This document shows, piece after piece, positions 1 through 7,671 of a DNA stretch of 58,880 nucleotides. This DNA comes from Acidimicrobiia bacterium (GTDB lineage: Bacteria; Actinomycetota; Acidimicrobiia; Spongiisociales; ZC4RG35). Positions within the stretch are counted from its first letter, which is position 1, and every line of letters begins with the position of its first letter. Below the pieces are notes generated by a model. That model was not told the DNA's origin. It made no database searches and worked only from the letters and a program-made list of their open reading frames with translations. The stretch is taken from assembly GCA_015488325.1 (NCBI GenBank), contig WFOA01000112.1:1-58880 (forward strand). Direction: 5' to 3'. The position numbers and the translations under genes are program-made.

Positions 1-462
1 GCCCCCGAGCCCCGTTTCCCCCCCGACGTGGCCGTCAGCGGGTTCCGTCCAGCCGTCGACGAGGAGGTGTGGCTGGAGGTCAACAACGCCGCCTTCGCCG
101 GCCACCCCGAGAACGGGTCGTGGACCGAGGAGATCCTGGCGGCGAGGCAGCGTCAGGACTGGTTCGACCCCGAAGGGCTGCGGATGGCCTGGATCGGCGA
201 CGACCTGGCCGGTTTCTGCTGGACGAAACGGCACGACCGTGCCCTCGGGGAGATCTACGTGATCGCCGTCGCTCCGGGCTACCGCCGCCGCGGTCTGGGA
301 CGTGCCCTCGTACTGGAGGGTCTCCGATACCTGCACGAACACGGCTCGACGGTGGGGATGCTGTACGTCGATGCCGGCAACCTTCCCGGGCTGGCGCTGT
401 ACGACGCCCTCGGGTTTCGCCTCCACCACGTCGACCGCTCCTTCGTCCGTGAGCTCGGATGA
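1..462 (+). CDS. mshD: Mycothiol synthase, C-terminal acetyltransferase domain (5' end outside window)
   Basis: The frame is open from base 1 (APEPRFPPDVAVSGFRP), so the gene enters from the left and the GTG at 28 is probably internal. The 153 visible residues make one GNAT fold: VDEEVWLEVN, SWTEEIL and WFDPEGL on the substrate side, then FCWTKRH, EIYVIAVAP, the acetyl-CoA loop YRRRGLGRA, and LYVDAGNLPGLALYDALGF at the end. This series matches the C-terminal half of MshD, which acetylates Cys-GlcN-Ins in the last step of mycothiol synthesis in the cytoplasm. MshD is normally about 300 residues with two GNAT domains, so about half is missing here. A generic GNAT acetyltransferase is the alternative. 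Confidence 0.75.
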   Translation, partial: APEPRFPPDVAVSGFRPAVDEEVWLEVNNAAFAGHPENGSWTEEILAARQRQDWFDPEGLRMAWIGDDLAGFCWTKRHDRALGEIYVIAVAPGYRRRGLGRALVLEGLRYLHEHGSTVGMLYVDAGNLPGLALYDALGFRLHHVDRSFVRELG

Positions 463-489
463 CCTTCACCCCGTCAAGGCGACGGCCCG

Positions 490-2802
490 GTGTGCCGATG
501 CATCCTGGCGGTGAAGGTTCTCGGTTTCCGTGGGCGTCGGGCCCGTTTCGAACGGGCGATCGTCGACTGTGCGATCGCTCTGCTCCGTGACGACGAACAT
601 TCGGTGCGTGACGCCTTGGCGGTCCTCCGGGAAGTCACCGGCGCCTCGGCGGTCTTCGTCGAGCGAAACGTCGAACACCCCGAGTTGGGGCTGTGCTCGA
701 CCCTCGTCGACGAGGTGTGTGCACCGGGGGTGCAACCCGACGATGCGGAGTTGTGGGCGATGGTGCCGTGGACGGAGATGCCGGCGGCCTTCGCCCGGCT
801 CTCCCAGGGTCGGGCCTTCGAGTTCCGCCCCGAAGACCTACCCGAGGTGGAGCAGAGGCGGTACGCGGGTACCGGGGTCCGCAGCGAGCTCGACATCCCG
901 ATCTTCGTCGGTGACGAATGGATCGGGATGGTCGGTTTCAGCGACGTGCATCGGGCCACCCACTGGACGGAGGCGGAGCGGTCGCTGCTCCGCACCGCCG
1001 CCGAGATGATCGGACGCCACTGGGAGACCACCGACGGTCGCCGTCGCCTCACCGAAGTCGTCGATACCCTCGACCGCCAGCTCCGCTACCAGTCGGTACT
1101 GGCCGAATCCAGTCGCCGCCTCCTGTCGGGGGGAGGCGACGGGGCCATCGACGCCGTACTCGAAGCGCTCCTCGACGCCAGCGGGGCCGACTACGTCTAC
1201 GTGGACCGGAACTACGACGACCCCGAGCTCGGTTTGTGCTGTGAGATCGTCCACGAGGCTTCCCGGGAGGGGGTGACCTTCGGGCCGCGTCGGTGGACCG
1301 GCGGACCGTACCGGGACCTCCCCACCACGTACGACCGTCTCGCCCGGGGCCTGCCCAGTTTCATCCTCACCCGTGAGTTGACCGGGCATGAACGTGCCCA
1401 ATACGAAGCGGACGGACTCCTGGCCGAGCTGAACCTCCCCATCGAAGCGGAAGGTCGCTGGGTCGGGTCGATCGCCTTCGCCTCCTACAGCCGGGAACAA
1501 CACTGGGACGACGCTGAGGTGGAGTTACTTCGCACCGCCGCCGAGATGATCGGTGCCTACTGGACGCGGACCGAACAGAATCGGCGACTCGCCAAAACCC
1601 TCGTCCGTCTCGAGGACCGTTACCGTCTCGAACAGGCGCTCACGAGGTCGGCGAGGGCGTTGCTGAACGACGAACCGACGGCCATCGACGACACGATCCG
1701 TGAACTGCAGGAGGCCACCGGGGTCGACCTCGTCTACGTCGACGAGAACTACGAAGACCCCGACCGGGGGCTGTGCTGGAGGGTAACCCACCACGTCGGT
1801 GCCGCGGCGCGCCCTCCGGGCGCCGGCGTCTGGGAAGGCCCGTACGAGGATCTGCCGACGGTGCGGGCGGCGTTGAGTGCGGGGCGTCCGGCCGTGGTAC
1901 ACACCGAGACGCTCACCGGACGGGAACGGGAGATCTACGACGAGGACGGGGTCCGTTCCGAACTGTCGCTCCCGATCCGGGTAGACGGGATCTGGCGGGG
2001 TTCCCTCGGTCTCGACCACTACGACGAACGTCGCGACTGGACGGCCGAGGACGTGGAGCTGCTGTCGGCTGCGGCGGAGATGGTCGGCGCCTACTGGCAT
2101 CGGCAGGAGACCAGGGAACGGCTCGAAGCGTTGATCTCCTCCAAGGACGAGTTCCTGGCCAGTGTCGGCCACGAGCTGCGCACGCCCCTCACGTCGGTGC
2201 TGGGGTTCGCCGAGATCCTCGTCGGGGATGAGGATCGGCTCTCGGCCGCCGAGCGGCGGGAGATGTTGGAGCTGATCGCGAGGGAGGCCCGGGATGCGGC
2301 ATGGATCATCGAGGACCTCCTCGTGTTCGCCCGGGCCGACCTGGGACGTCTCCAGGTCGCTCCGGCGGTGGTGTCGCTGCTGGCCGAGGCGGAGGCGGTG
2401 GTGAAGAGCCTCCGCGTCGACGTCCCGATCGAGATCCGAGGGGGGGACCGAAAGGCCTGGGCCGACGCGGCGAGGGTCCGCCAGATCGTCCGGAACCTGC
2501 TCACCAACGCCGTCAAGTACGGCGGCGACCACATCGCGGTGGAGGTCGCGGACGGACCCGACGGACCGGTGCTGGCCGTCGTCGACGACGGCGAAGGGAT
2601 CCCCGCCGACCTGGAAGACCTCGTCTTCCAGCCTTACGTCAGGTTACGGGAGGAGCAGGGACGTCCGGGTTCGATGGGTCTCGGCCTCAGCGTCTCCCGG
2701 CAGCTCGCCCGCCTCCTCGGCGGCGACCTCCGGTACGTCCGCCGCGGCCCCCTGAGCTCCTTCGAGCTGACCCTGCCGTCGCCGCCTCAGCCGAAACGCT
2801 GA
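490..2802 (+). CDS. Sensor histidine kinase with three tandem GAF units
   Basis: The 770-residue protein has three GAF-like units (about residues 20-180, 195-360 and 375-538). A HisKA domain follows with H-box VGHELRTPLT (phosphoacceptor His about 561). The HATPase domain has N-box VRNLLTNAVKYGG (about 667), G1 DDGEGIP (about 699) and G2 GSMGLGLS. There is no membrane segment, so it should sense a cytoplasmic signal. Each GAF unit has the signature N-x2-D/H-P-x2-GLC with a conserved Cys. No response regulator lies next to it, so the partner is unknown. The GTG at 490 follows an AAGG ten bases upstream; a GTG at 511 is an alternative start. The gene begins 27 bases after mshD. Confidence 0.88.
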   Translation: MCRCILAVKVLGFRGRRARFERAIVDCAIALLRDDEHSVRDALAVLREVTGASAVFVERNVEHPELGLCSTLVDEVCAPGVQPDDAELWAMVPWTEMPAAFARLSQGRAFEFRPEDLPEVEQRRYAGTGVRSELDIPIFVGDEWIGMVGFSDVHRATHWTEAERSLLRTAAEMIGRHWETTDGRRRLTEVVDTLDRQLRYQSVLAESSRRLLSGGGDGAIDAVLEALLDASGADYVYVDRNYDDPELGLCCEIVHEASREGVTFGPRRWTGGPYRDLPTTYDRLARGLPSFILTRELTGHERAQYEADGLLAELNLPIEAEGRWVGSIAFASYSREQHWDDAEVELLRTAAEMIGAYWTRTEQNRRLAKTLVRLEDRYRLEQALTRSARALLNDEPTAIDDTIRELQEATGVDLVYVDENYEDPDRGLCWRVTHHVGAAARPPGAGVWEGPYEDLPTVRAALSAGRPAVVHTETLTGREREIYDEDGVRSELSLPIRVDGIWRGSLGLDHYDERRDWTAEDVELLSAAAEMVGAYWHRQETRERLEALISSKDEFLASVGHELRTPLTSVLGFAEILVGDEDRLSAAERREMLELIAREARDAAWIIEDLLVFARADLGRLQVAPAVVSLLAEAEAVVKSLRVDVPIEIRGGDRKAWADAARVRQIVRNLLTNAVKYGGDHIAVEVADGPDGPVLAVVDDGEGIPADLEDLVFQPYVRLREEQGRPGSMGLGLSVSRQLARLLGGDLRYVRRGPLSSFELTLPSPPQPKR
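547..2106 (+). repeat. Threefold internal repeat encoding the GAF units
   Basis: Three coding units lie 180 and 178 residues apart. The segment LLRTAAEMIG occurs in units 1 and 2 exactly 540 bases apart, with near-identical DNA around 989-1014 and 1529-1554, and as LLSAAAEMVG in unit 3. The GLC motif and the SELxIPI strand recur in each unit. The pattern indicates intragenic duplication of a GAF module. Confidence 0.85.
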
Positions 2803-2936
2803 CCGCAGTTTGGGCAGCGGGAGTCGGTCTCGAGGGTGGGGGCGAGACACCACGGGCAGGGCAGGTCGTCGGGGGCTTGCACGGAGGCGCGTTCGTCTCG
2901 CAGGTCACGGCGGCGGCGTCGCTGGGTCCCAAGCAT
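2787..2936 (-). CDS. Small zinc-ribbon protein, 49 residues
   Basis: A short minus-strand frame starts at the ATG at 2936-2934 behind a good GAGGAGG ribosome-binding site about 7 bases upstream, and ends in TGA at 2787. The protein has an Arg-rich N-terminus (QRRRRRD) and two CxxC knuckles, CPWC (27-30) and CPNC (41-44), followed by GQRF, as in rubredoxin-like zinc ribbons. It lies 70 bases downstream of the kinase-fold gene on the same strand and probably shares its transcript. Its last 16 bases overlap the convergent end of the histidine kinase. Function unknown; binding of nucleic acid or protein is possible. Confidence 0.7.
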   Translation of the reverse strand: MLGTQRRRRRDLRDERASVQAPDDLPCPWCLAPTLETDSRCPNCGQRFG

Positions 2937-3006
2937 CCTCGTACCTCCTCGATGGGCCGAAGAAAGGGTAGGACCGAGGAGCCGCCCAAGCCGGGATTTC
3001 GCGACC

Positions 3007-3831
3007 TCAGGACACCGCGGCGGCGAGGTCGTCGACCAGATAGGCGAGGTCCCCGAGGCGCCCGTCCCGCTGCTCGGCGGCGTCGAGGAGCATCATCGCT
3101 GCGTGGTAGGCGATCCACGGCCGGAGCCGATGCTGGGGGAAGCTCGCCCCGTACCCGGCCCAGAGGGCGGCGGCGGCGTCCTCACCCAGCTCCCGGTCGA
3201 ACCGCCACGTCGCCAGGCTCAGATCCCATTCGGGGGGTGCCAGCGTCGCCCACTCCCAGTCGATGAGGGTGACCGTTCCGTCCTCGGCGACCACGAAGTT
3301 GCGTGGCTCGGGTCGGGTGTGCGCCGGGCGTGGCTCGCTGGACTCGGGGGCCGGAGCGTGACGGGCCGCTTCGAGGACCTCCGGAGGGATCCCGGCGCGG
3401 CGGCGGTAGCGGCCGAGCCGTTCGATGGTCGAGGCGTAGTGGGAGCGAACGTAGTCGGCGTCGAGGCCCCCCTCCAGGTTGGTGATCGGGGCGAGGGCTT
3501 CGTGGACACCGCGGAGCAACGCCCCGGCCTTCTTGGCCGCCTCCAGGTTGTGGGGCAGCGTCGCCAGGTTCCAGCCGCCACCGTCGTTCATCCTGATCCA
3601 CGGCATCCCCGCGGTGGAGCCCCGTTCGAGGATCGTCGGGATGCCGGGGACGTTGGCGAGGGCCTCCAAGGCATGACGTTCCCGGCGTTCGCGGGCAGGT
3701 GTCGCGTACACCTTGACGATCGTGCTCCGTCCTGACTCCTCGAGGAGCCGGAAGATCCGGTTCCGGTGTCCGCTCAGCTCCCGGACGGTGGTGCCGGGGA
3801 CGAGCGACGAGACCATCTCGAAGGCGTCCAT
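3007..3831 (-). CDS. Aminoglycoside/choline kinase-fold protein lacking the catalytic Asp
   Basis: The 274-residue protein resembles the APH/choline kinase family: an ATP-binding Lys in IVKVY (K40), a helical middle, the catalytic-loop region HTRPEPRNFVV (171-181), and the metal-binding motif LIDWEWA (D191) followed by PPEWDLS. In this family the loop is HxDxxxxN. Here H171 and N178 are kept but the Asp is Arg173 (codon CGA). It may be a pseudokinase or use another base. Substrate unknown; family members phosphorylate small alcohols, amino sugars or antibiotics. It is transcribed away from thrS and is followed by the zinc-ribbon gene. Confidence 0.75.
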   Translation of the reverse strand: MDAFEMVSSLVPGTTVRELSGHRNRIFRLLEESGRSTIVKVYATPARERRERHALEALANVPGIPTILERGSTAGMPWIRMNDGGGWNLATLPHNLEAAKKAGALLRGVHEALAPITNLEGGLDADYVRSHYASTIERLGRYRRRAGIPPEVLEAARHAPAPESSEPRPAHTRPEPRNFVVAEDGTVTLIDWEWATLAPPEWDLSLATWRFDRELGEDAAAALWAGYGASFPQHRLRPWIAYHAAMMLLDAAEQRDGRLGDLAYLVDDLAAAVS

Positions 3832-3885
3832 AGGTGATGTCTCTCTCCTCGATGCCGGAAGGGGACGGACTCCGCCCCTCAGGCA

Positions 3886-3891
3886 GGTACC
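3886..3891 (+). promoter_or_regulatory. Putative -10 box for thrS
   Basis: TACCCT preceded by GG, 33 bases before the thrS ATG in the divergent gap. It fits the G(G/C)TANNNT pattern that recurs through the window. No clear -35 box is visible. Confidence 0.45.
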
Positions 3892-3924
3892 CTGCGTCGT
3901 CTCAGGCTAGCCATTCGGACACCC

Positions 3925-5856
3925 ATGACCATCGCGATCGAACTCCCCGACGGATCGACCCAGGACTTTCCCGACGGTACCACCGGACTCGACATCGCCC
4001 GCTCGATCGGCAAACGCCTCGCCGAGGCGGCCGTCGCCGTCGAACTGGACGGGCGCCTCCTCGACCTCACCCGGCCCCTGCCCCACGGAGGGCGGCTGCG
4101 GATCGTCACCGACGACACCGAAGAGGGCCGGGCCGTCCTGCGACATTCGGCCGCCCACGTCCTGGCGCAGGCGGTGCTCTCGCTGTACCCCGGAGCGACC
4201 TTCGCCATCGGCCCTCCCATCGAGGACGGCTTCTACTACGACTTCGACATCGGCCGGCCGTTCACCCCCGAGGACCTGGAACGTATCGAGGCGAAGATGG
4301 CGGAGATCATCGCCGCCGACCAGCCCTTCGTGCGCGAAGAGGTGTCGCGGGACCGGGCCCTCGAGCTGTTCGCCGACCATCCCTACAAACGGGAGATCAT
4401 CGAATCGGTGGAGCCCAGCGAAGTCGAGCCGGGAAGTGCGGTGACCCTCTACCGCAACGACGGGTTCGTCGACCTGTGTCGGGGGCCCCACGTGCCATCG
4501 ACGGGGCGCCTGCGGGCGGTGAAGCTGCTCCGCAGTGCCGGGGCCTACTGGCGGGGCGACGAGCGGCGGCCTCAGCTCCAGCGGATCTACGGGACCGCGT
4601 GGGAATCGAAGAAAGCCCTCGATGCCTACCTCCATCGACTGGAGGAAGCCGAACGGCGTGACCATCGACGCCTCGGGCCGGAACTCGACCTCTTCTCCTT
4701 CCCCCGCGATCTCGGAGCCGGGCTTGTGGTCTGGCATCCGAAAGGCGGCGCCGTCAGACGGGTGATCGAAGACCACAGCCGCCGACTCCACGAGCGGTAC
4801 GGCTTCCAGTTCGTGTTCACCCCTCACGTGGCGAAGGCACAGCTCTGGGAGACCTCGGGGCATCTCGCCTACTACGCCGAGAACATGTATCCGGGCATGG
4901 AACTCGACCACGGCGAGGAGTACCGGGTCAAGCCGATGAACTGCCCGTTCCACGTGCTCATCTACAAGAGCCGAGGCCGTTCGTACCGGGACCTGCCGCT
5001 GCGGCTGTTCGAACTCGGCTCCGTCTACCGGTACGAACGGTCCGGGGTGATCCACGGCCTGCTCCGGGCCCGAGGATTCACCCAAGACGACAGCCACACC
5101 TTCTGCACCCGGGATCAGCTCCAGCAGGAACTGGCGATGCATCTCGACTTCGTGCTCACCTGGCTGCGGGATTTCGGCTTCACCGAGTTCGAAGCCGACC
5201 TGTCCACCCGTCCGGACAAGTGGGTGGGGGAGCTGGACCTGTGGGAGCAGGCCGAAGCCGAGCTCGCCGACGCCCTCGACCAGTCGGGCCTCGACTATCG
5301 CCTGGCTGAAGGCGAAGGGGCGTTCTACGGCCCCAAGATCGACGTCCACGTCCGGGACGCGATCGGCCGCCGCTGGCAGATGGCCACGATCCAGGTCGAC
5401 TTCGCGCTCCCGGCGAACTTCGAGCTGGAGTACGCAAGCCCCGAGAACACGCCGGAGCGTCCGGTGATGATCCACGCCGCCAAAGCAGGGTCGATCGAAC
5501 GGTTCTTCGGTGTCCTCGTCGAACACTACGCCGGGGCCTTCCCCATGTGGCTGGCTCCGGTGCAGGTGACGGTGGTTCCCGTCGCCGACCGTCACGTCGA
5601 CTACGCCCGTCGGGTCGCAGACACCCTCCGAGCTGGAGCCGTCAGGGTCGAGGTCGACGCGAGCAACGACACGGTCGGTGAGAAGATCCGGACGGCCCTG
5701 TCGCAGAAGCATCCGGCGGTACTGGTCGTAGGCGACCGAGACGTGGAGGCCTCCACCGTCGGGATGCGGTACTACGGTGACGAACAGGAACGCCGCGGCG
5801 TCGCCCTCGCCGACGCCGTCTCCGAACTGACCGAACGGGCCCGGCCCCCACGATGA
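3925..5856 (+). CDS. thrS: Threonyl-tRNA synthetase
   Basis: The 643 residues cover the full family length and charge tRNA-Thr with threonine in the cytoplasm. An N-terminal TGS domain (about 1-60) is followed by the editing domain with HSAAH (74-78) and DLCRGPH (C185, H189). The class II core has the zinc ligand C340 in MNCPFH and motif 2 around ELGSVYRYERSG. The C-terminal anticodon-binding domain begins around QVTVVPVADRH. The ATG at 3925 gives the expected TGS start. The stop overlaps the next gene as ATGA. In mycobacteria thrS also sits just upstream of the pgsA-patA-pimA genes. Confidence 0.97.
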   Translation: MTIAIELPDGSTQDFPDGTTGLDIARSIGKRLAEAAVAVELDGRLLDLTRPLPHGGRLRIVTDDTEEGRAVLRHSAAHVLAQAVLSLYPGATFAIGPPIEDGFYYDFDIGRPFTPEDLERIEAKMAEIIAADQPFVREEVSRDRALELFADHPYKREIIESVEPSEVEPGSAVTLYRNDGFVDLCRGPHVPSTGRLRAVKLLRSAGAYWRGDERRPQLQRIYGTAWESKKALDAYLHRLEEAERRDHRRLGPELDLFSFPRDLGAGLVVWHPKGGAVRRVIEDHSRRLHERYGFQFVFTPHVAKAQLWETSGHLAYYAENMYPGMELDHGEEYRVKPMNCPFHVLIYKSRGRSYRDLPLRLFELGSVYRYERSGVIHGLLRARGFTQDDSHTFCTRDQLQQELAMHLDFVLTWLRDFGFTEFEADLSTRPDKWVGELDLWEQAEAELADALDQSGLDYRLAEGEGAFYGPKIDVHVRDAIGRRWQMATIQVDFALPANFELEYASPENTPERPVMIHAAKAGSIERFFGVLVEHYAGAFPMWLAPVQVTVVPVADRHVDYARRVADTLRAGAVRVEVDASNDTVGEKIRTALSQKHPAVLVVGDRDVEASTVGMRYYGDEQERRGVALADAVSELTERARPPR

Positions 5857-6356
5857 GCGACGAACGACCCCACGTCTCCCGGGAAGGGATCTTCATCCCC
5901 GCCGACGTGGCGGCGGCGGAGGCCCTCCCCGACGACCTCGACGCCTCCCAGGTCGGCCCCTACCGGTTTCCCGATCCCCGCCGCAGGCGGATCGCCGGGG
6001 GGATCTACCTCGGTCTGGCCGCGGTGTTGGCGGTCGGAGCCGTGGCCAGACCGGCCTTGACGGGAGGGGCCGTCATCGCCGCGACGCTGGCCGTCTGGAG
6101 CTTCGCCGCCGCCTGGCCCCTCCGGGTCGACGACCGCCGGGCCCTGTCCCTGGCCGCCGCCCAGGTTCCGTTCCCGGTCGGGGCCGTCTCGGCGGCGGTC
6201 ACCTTCGTCGGGCTGCGGGCGCGTCCCCGGTGGCAGGTGATCGTCTACTCCGCCGACGATCCGCCGACACGGCGGGCCCTCGTCGAGATCGACGCCGTCG
6301 ACGCCACCGTGATCGGAGAACCCTACGTCGAGACGATCCCACCGCCCGAGACGTGA
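5853..6356 (+). CDS. Small integral membrane protein, unknown function
   Basis: 167 residues, coupled to thrS by an ATGA overlap. Residues 1-45 are hydrophilic and charged. Two or three hydrophobic segments follow (about 47-70, 72-92 and 105-122), then a soluble tail. I do not recognise the family. Its coupling to thrS suggests co-expression rather than a known joint function. It ends 13 bases from the convergent end of citrate synthase. Confidence 0.7.
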   Translation: MSDERPHVSREGIFIPADVAAAEALPDDLDASQVGPYRFPDPRRRRIAGGIYLGLAAVLAVGAVARPALTGGAVIAATLAVWSFAAAWPLRVDDRRALSLAAAQVPFPVGAVSAAVTFVGLRARPRWQVIVYSADDPPTRRALVEIDAVDATVIGEPYVETIPPPET

Positions 6357-6369
6357 CCGCCGGGCCCGA

Positions 6370-7656
6370 TCAGCGCTGGTCGAGGGGCACGTACTCCCGT
6401 TCGGTGGGGCCGATGTAGATCTGACGGGGCCGTGAGATCCGGGCGTGCGGGTCGGCGTTCATCTCCCGCCACTGGGCGAGCCAGCCGGGGAGGCGACCCA
6501 AGGCGAACAACACCGTGAACATGTCGGTGGGGAACCCCATCGCCCGGTAGATGATCCCCGAATAGAAATCGACGTTCGGGTACAGCTTGCGTTCGATGAA
6601 GTAGTCGTCGGAGAGGGCGACCGATTCGAGCTGTTTGGCGACGTCGAGCAGCGGGTCGTTCACGCCGAGCTGGGCGAGGACCTCGTCGGCGTGACTCTTG
6701 ATGAGCCGTGCCCGAGGGTCGAAGTTCTTGTAGACCCGGTGTCCGAACCCCATCAGCCGGAACGGATCGTCGGGGTCTTTCGCCTTCGCCACGTACTTGG
6801 CGACGTCGCCGCCGTCGTCGACGATCTGCTGCAGCATCTCGAGGACCGCCTGGTTCGCCCCGCCGTGCAGCGGACCCGACAGCGCGTGGATCCCCGCCGC
6901 GATCGAGCTGAACAGGTTCGCCTGCGACGAGCCGACCAGACGCACCGCCGTCGCCGAACAGTTCTGGGTGTGGTCGGCGTGGAGGATCAACAGGGTGTTG
7001 AGGGCGGCCGACACCACCGGGTTGGCGACCCACCTCTCCGACGGCACCGAGAACATCATGTAGAGGAAGTTCTCGGTGTAGTCGAGGTCGTTGCGGGGGT
7101 ACTGGTAGGGCTGATGGATCCGGTACTTGTACGACCAGGCGATCATCGTCGGCAGCTTGGCGATGAGCCGCCGCGCACCGATGTCGACCGCCTCGGCGTC
7201 CTTCGGGTTCAAGGCGTCGGGGTAGTAGCTGGCCAAGGCCGACGTGGCCGACGCCAGGATCTGCATCGGGTGGGCATCGTGGGGAAACGCCTCGAAGAGG
7301 TGTTTCATGTCTTCCCGCAGCAGCGTGTGCACCCGGATCGACTCTTCGAATTCGGCCAGCTCGCCCTTCGTGGGGAGCTCCCCGTAGTTGAGCAGGTAGG
7401 CGACCTCGAGGAACGAAGAGTTCTCGGCGAGCTGTTCGATCGGGTACCCCCGGTATCGCAGGATGCCCTTCTCACCGTCGATGAAGGTGATGGCACTCTG
7501 CGTCTCGGCGGTGTTGGCGAAACCCCGGTCGTAGGTGACCATCCCGGTCTCGGCCCGAAGCCGGGCGATGTCGATTCCCCGATCACCTTCCGTCCCGACG
7601 ATGACCGGGAGCTCGACCTCCCGACCGTCGTCGTATCGCAGTACGACTTGGGACAT
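6370..7656 (-). CDS. gltA: Citrate synthase (hexameric bacterial type)
   Basis: 428 residues. It condenses oxaloacetate with acetyl-CoA to enter the TCA cycle. The catalytic triad is visible: H264 in GPLHGGAN, H306 in GFGHRVYKNFDPRA and D363 in NVDFYSGI, at the numbering of the E. coli type II enzyme. The N-terminal beta domain (about 1-45) seen in allosteric, NADH-sensitive enzymes is present. The ATG at 7656 follows AAAGGA. The gene is 15 bases downstream of the EF-G-like gene on the minus strand and is probably co-transcribed with it. Confidence 0.97.
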   Translation of the reverse strand: MSQVVLRYDDGREVELPVIVGTEGDRGIDIARLRAETGMVTYDRGFANTAETQSAITFIDGEKGILRYRGYPIEQLAENSSFLEVAYLLNYGELPTKGELAEFEESIRVHTLLREDMKHLFEAFPHDAHPMQILASATSALASYYPDALNPKDAEAVDIGARRLIAKLPTMIAWSYKYRIHQPYQYPRNDLDYTENFLYMMFSVPSERWVANPVVSAALNTLLILHADHTQNCSATAVRLVGSSQANLFSSIAAGIHALSGPLHGGANQAVLEMLQQIVDDGGDVAKYVAKAKDPDDPFRLMGFGHRVYKNFDPRARLIKSHADEVLAQLGVNDPLLDVAKQLESVALSDDYFIERKLYPNVDFYSGIIYRAMGFPTDMFTVLFALGRLPGWLAQWREMNADPHARISRPRQIYIGPTEREYVPLDQR

Positions 7657-7671
7657 GACGTGTCCTTTCGT

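Noticed and set aside
490-2802. Phytochrome-type bilin-binding Cys in the GAF units.
   Set aside because: The GLC motif lies near the N-terminal side of each unit and there is no PHY domain or bilin-lyase motif; bilin binding is not supported.
4535-5712. Long minus-strand frames opposite thrS and many similar long antisense frames (for example 13027-15024, 31625-35059, 45131-47890).
   Set aside because: High GC keeps opposite frames open. The translations are rich in Gly, Val, His and Asp without domains, and each lies over a well-supported gene.
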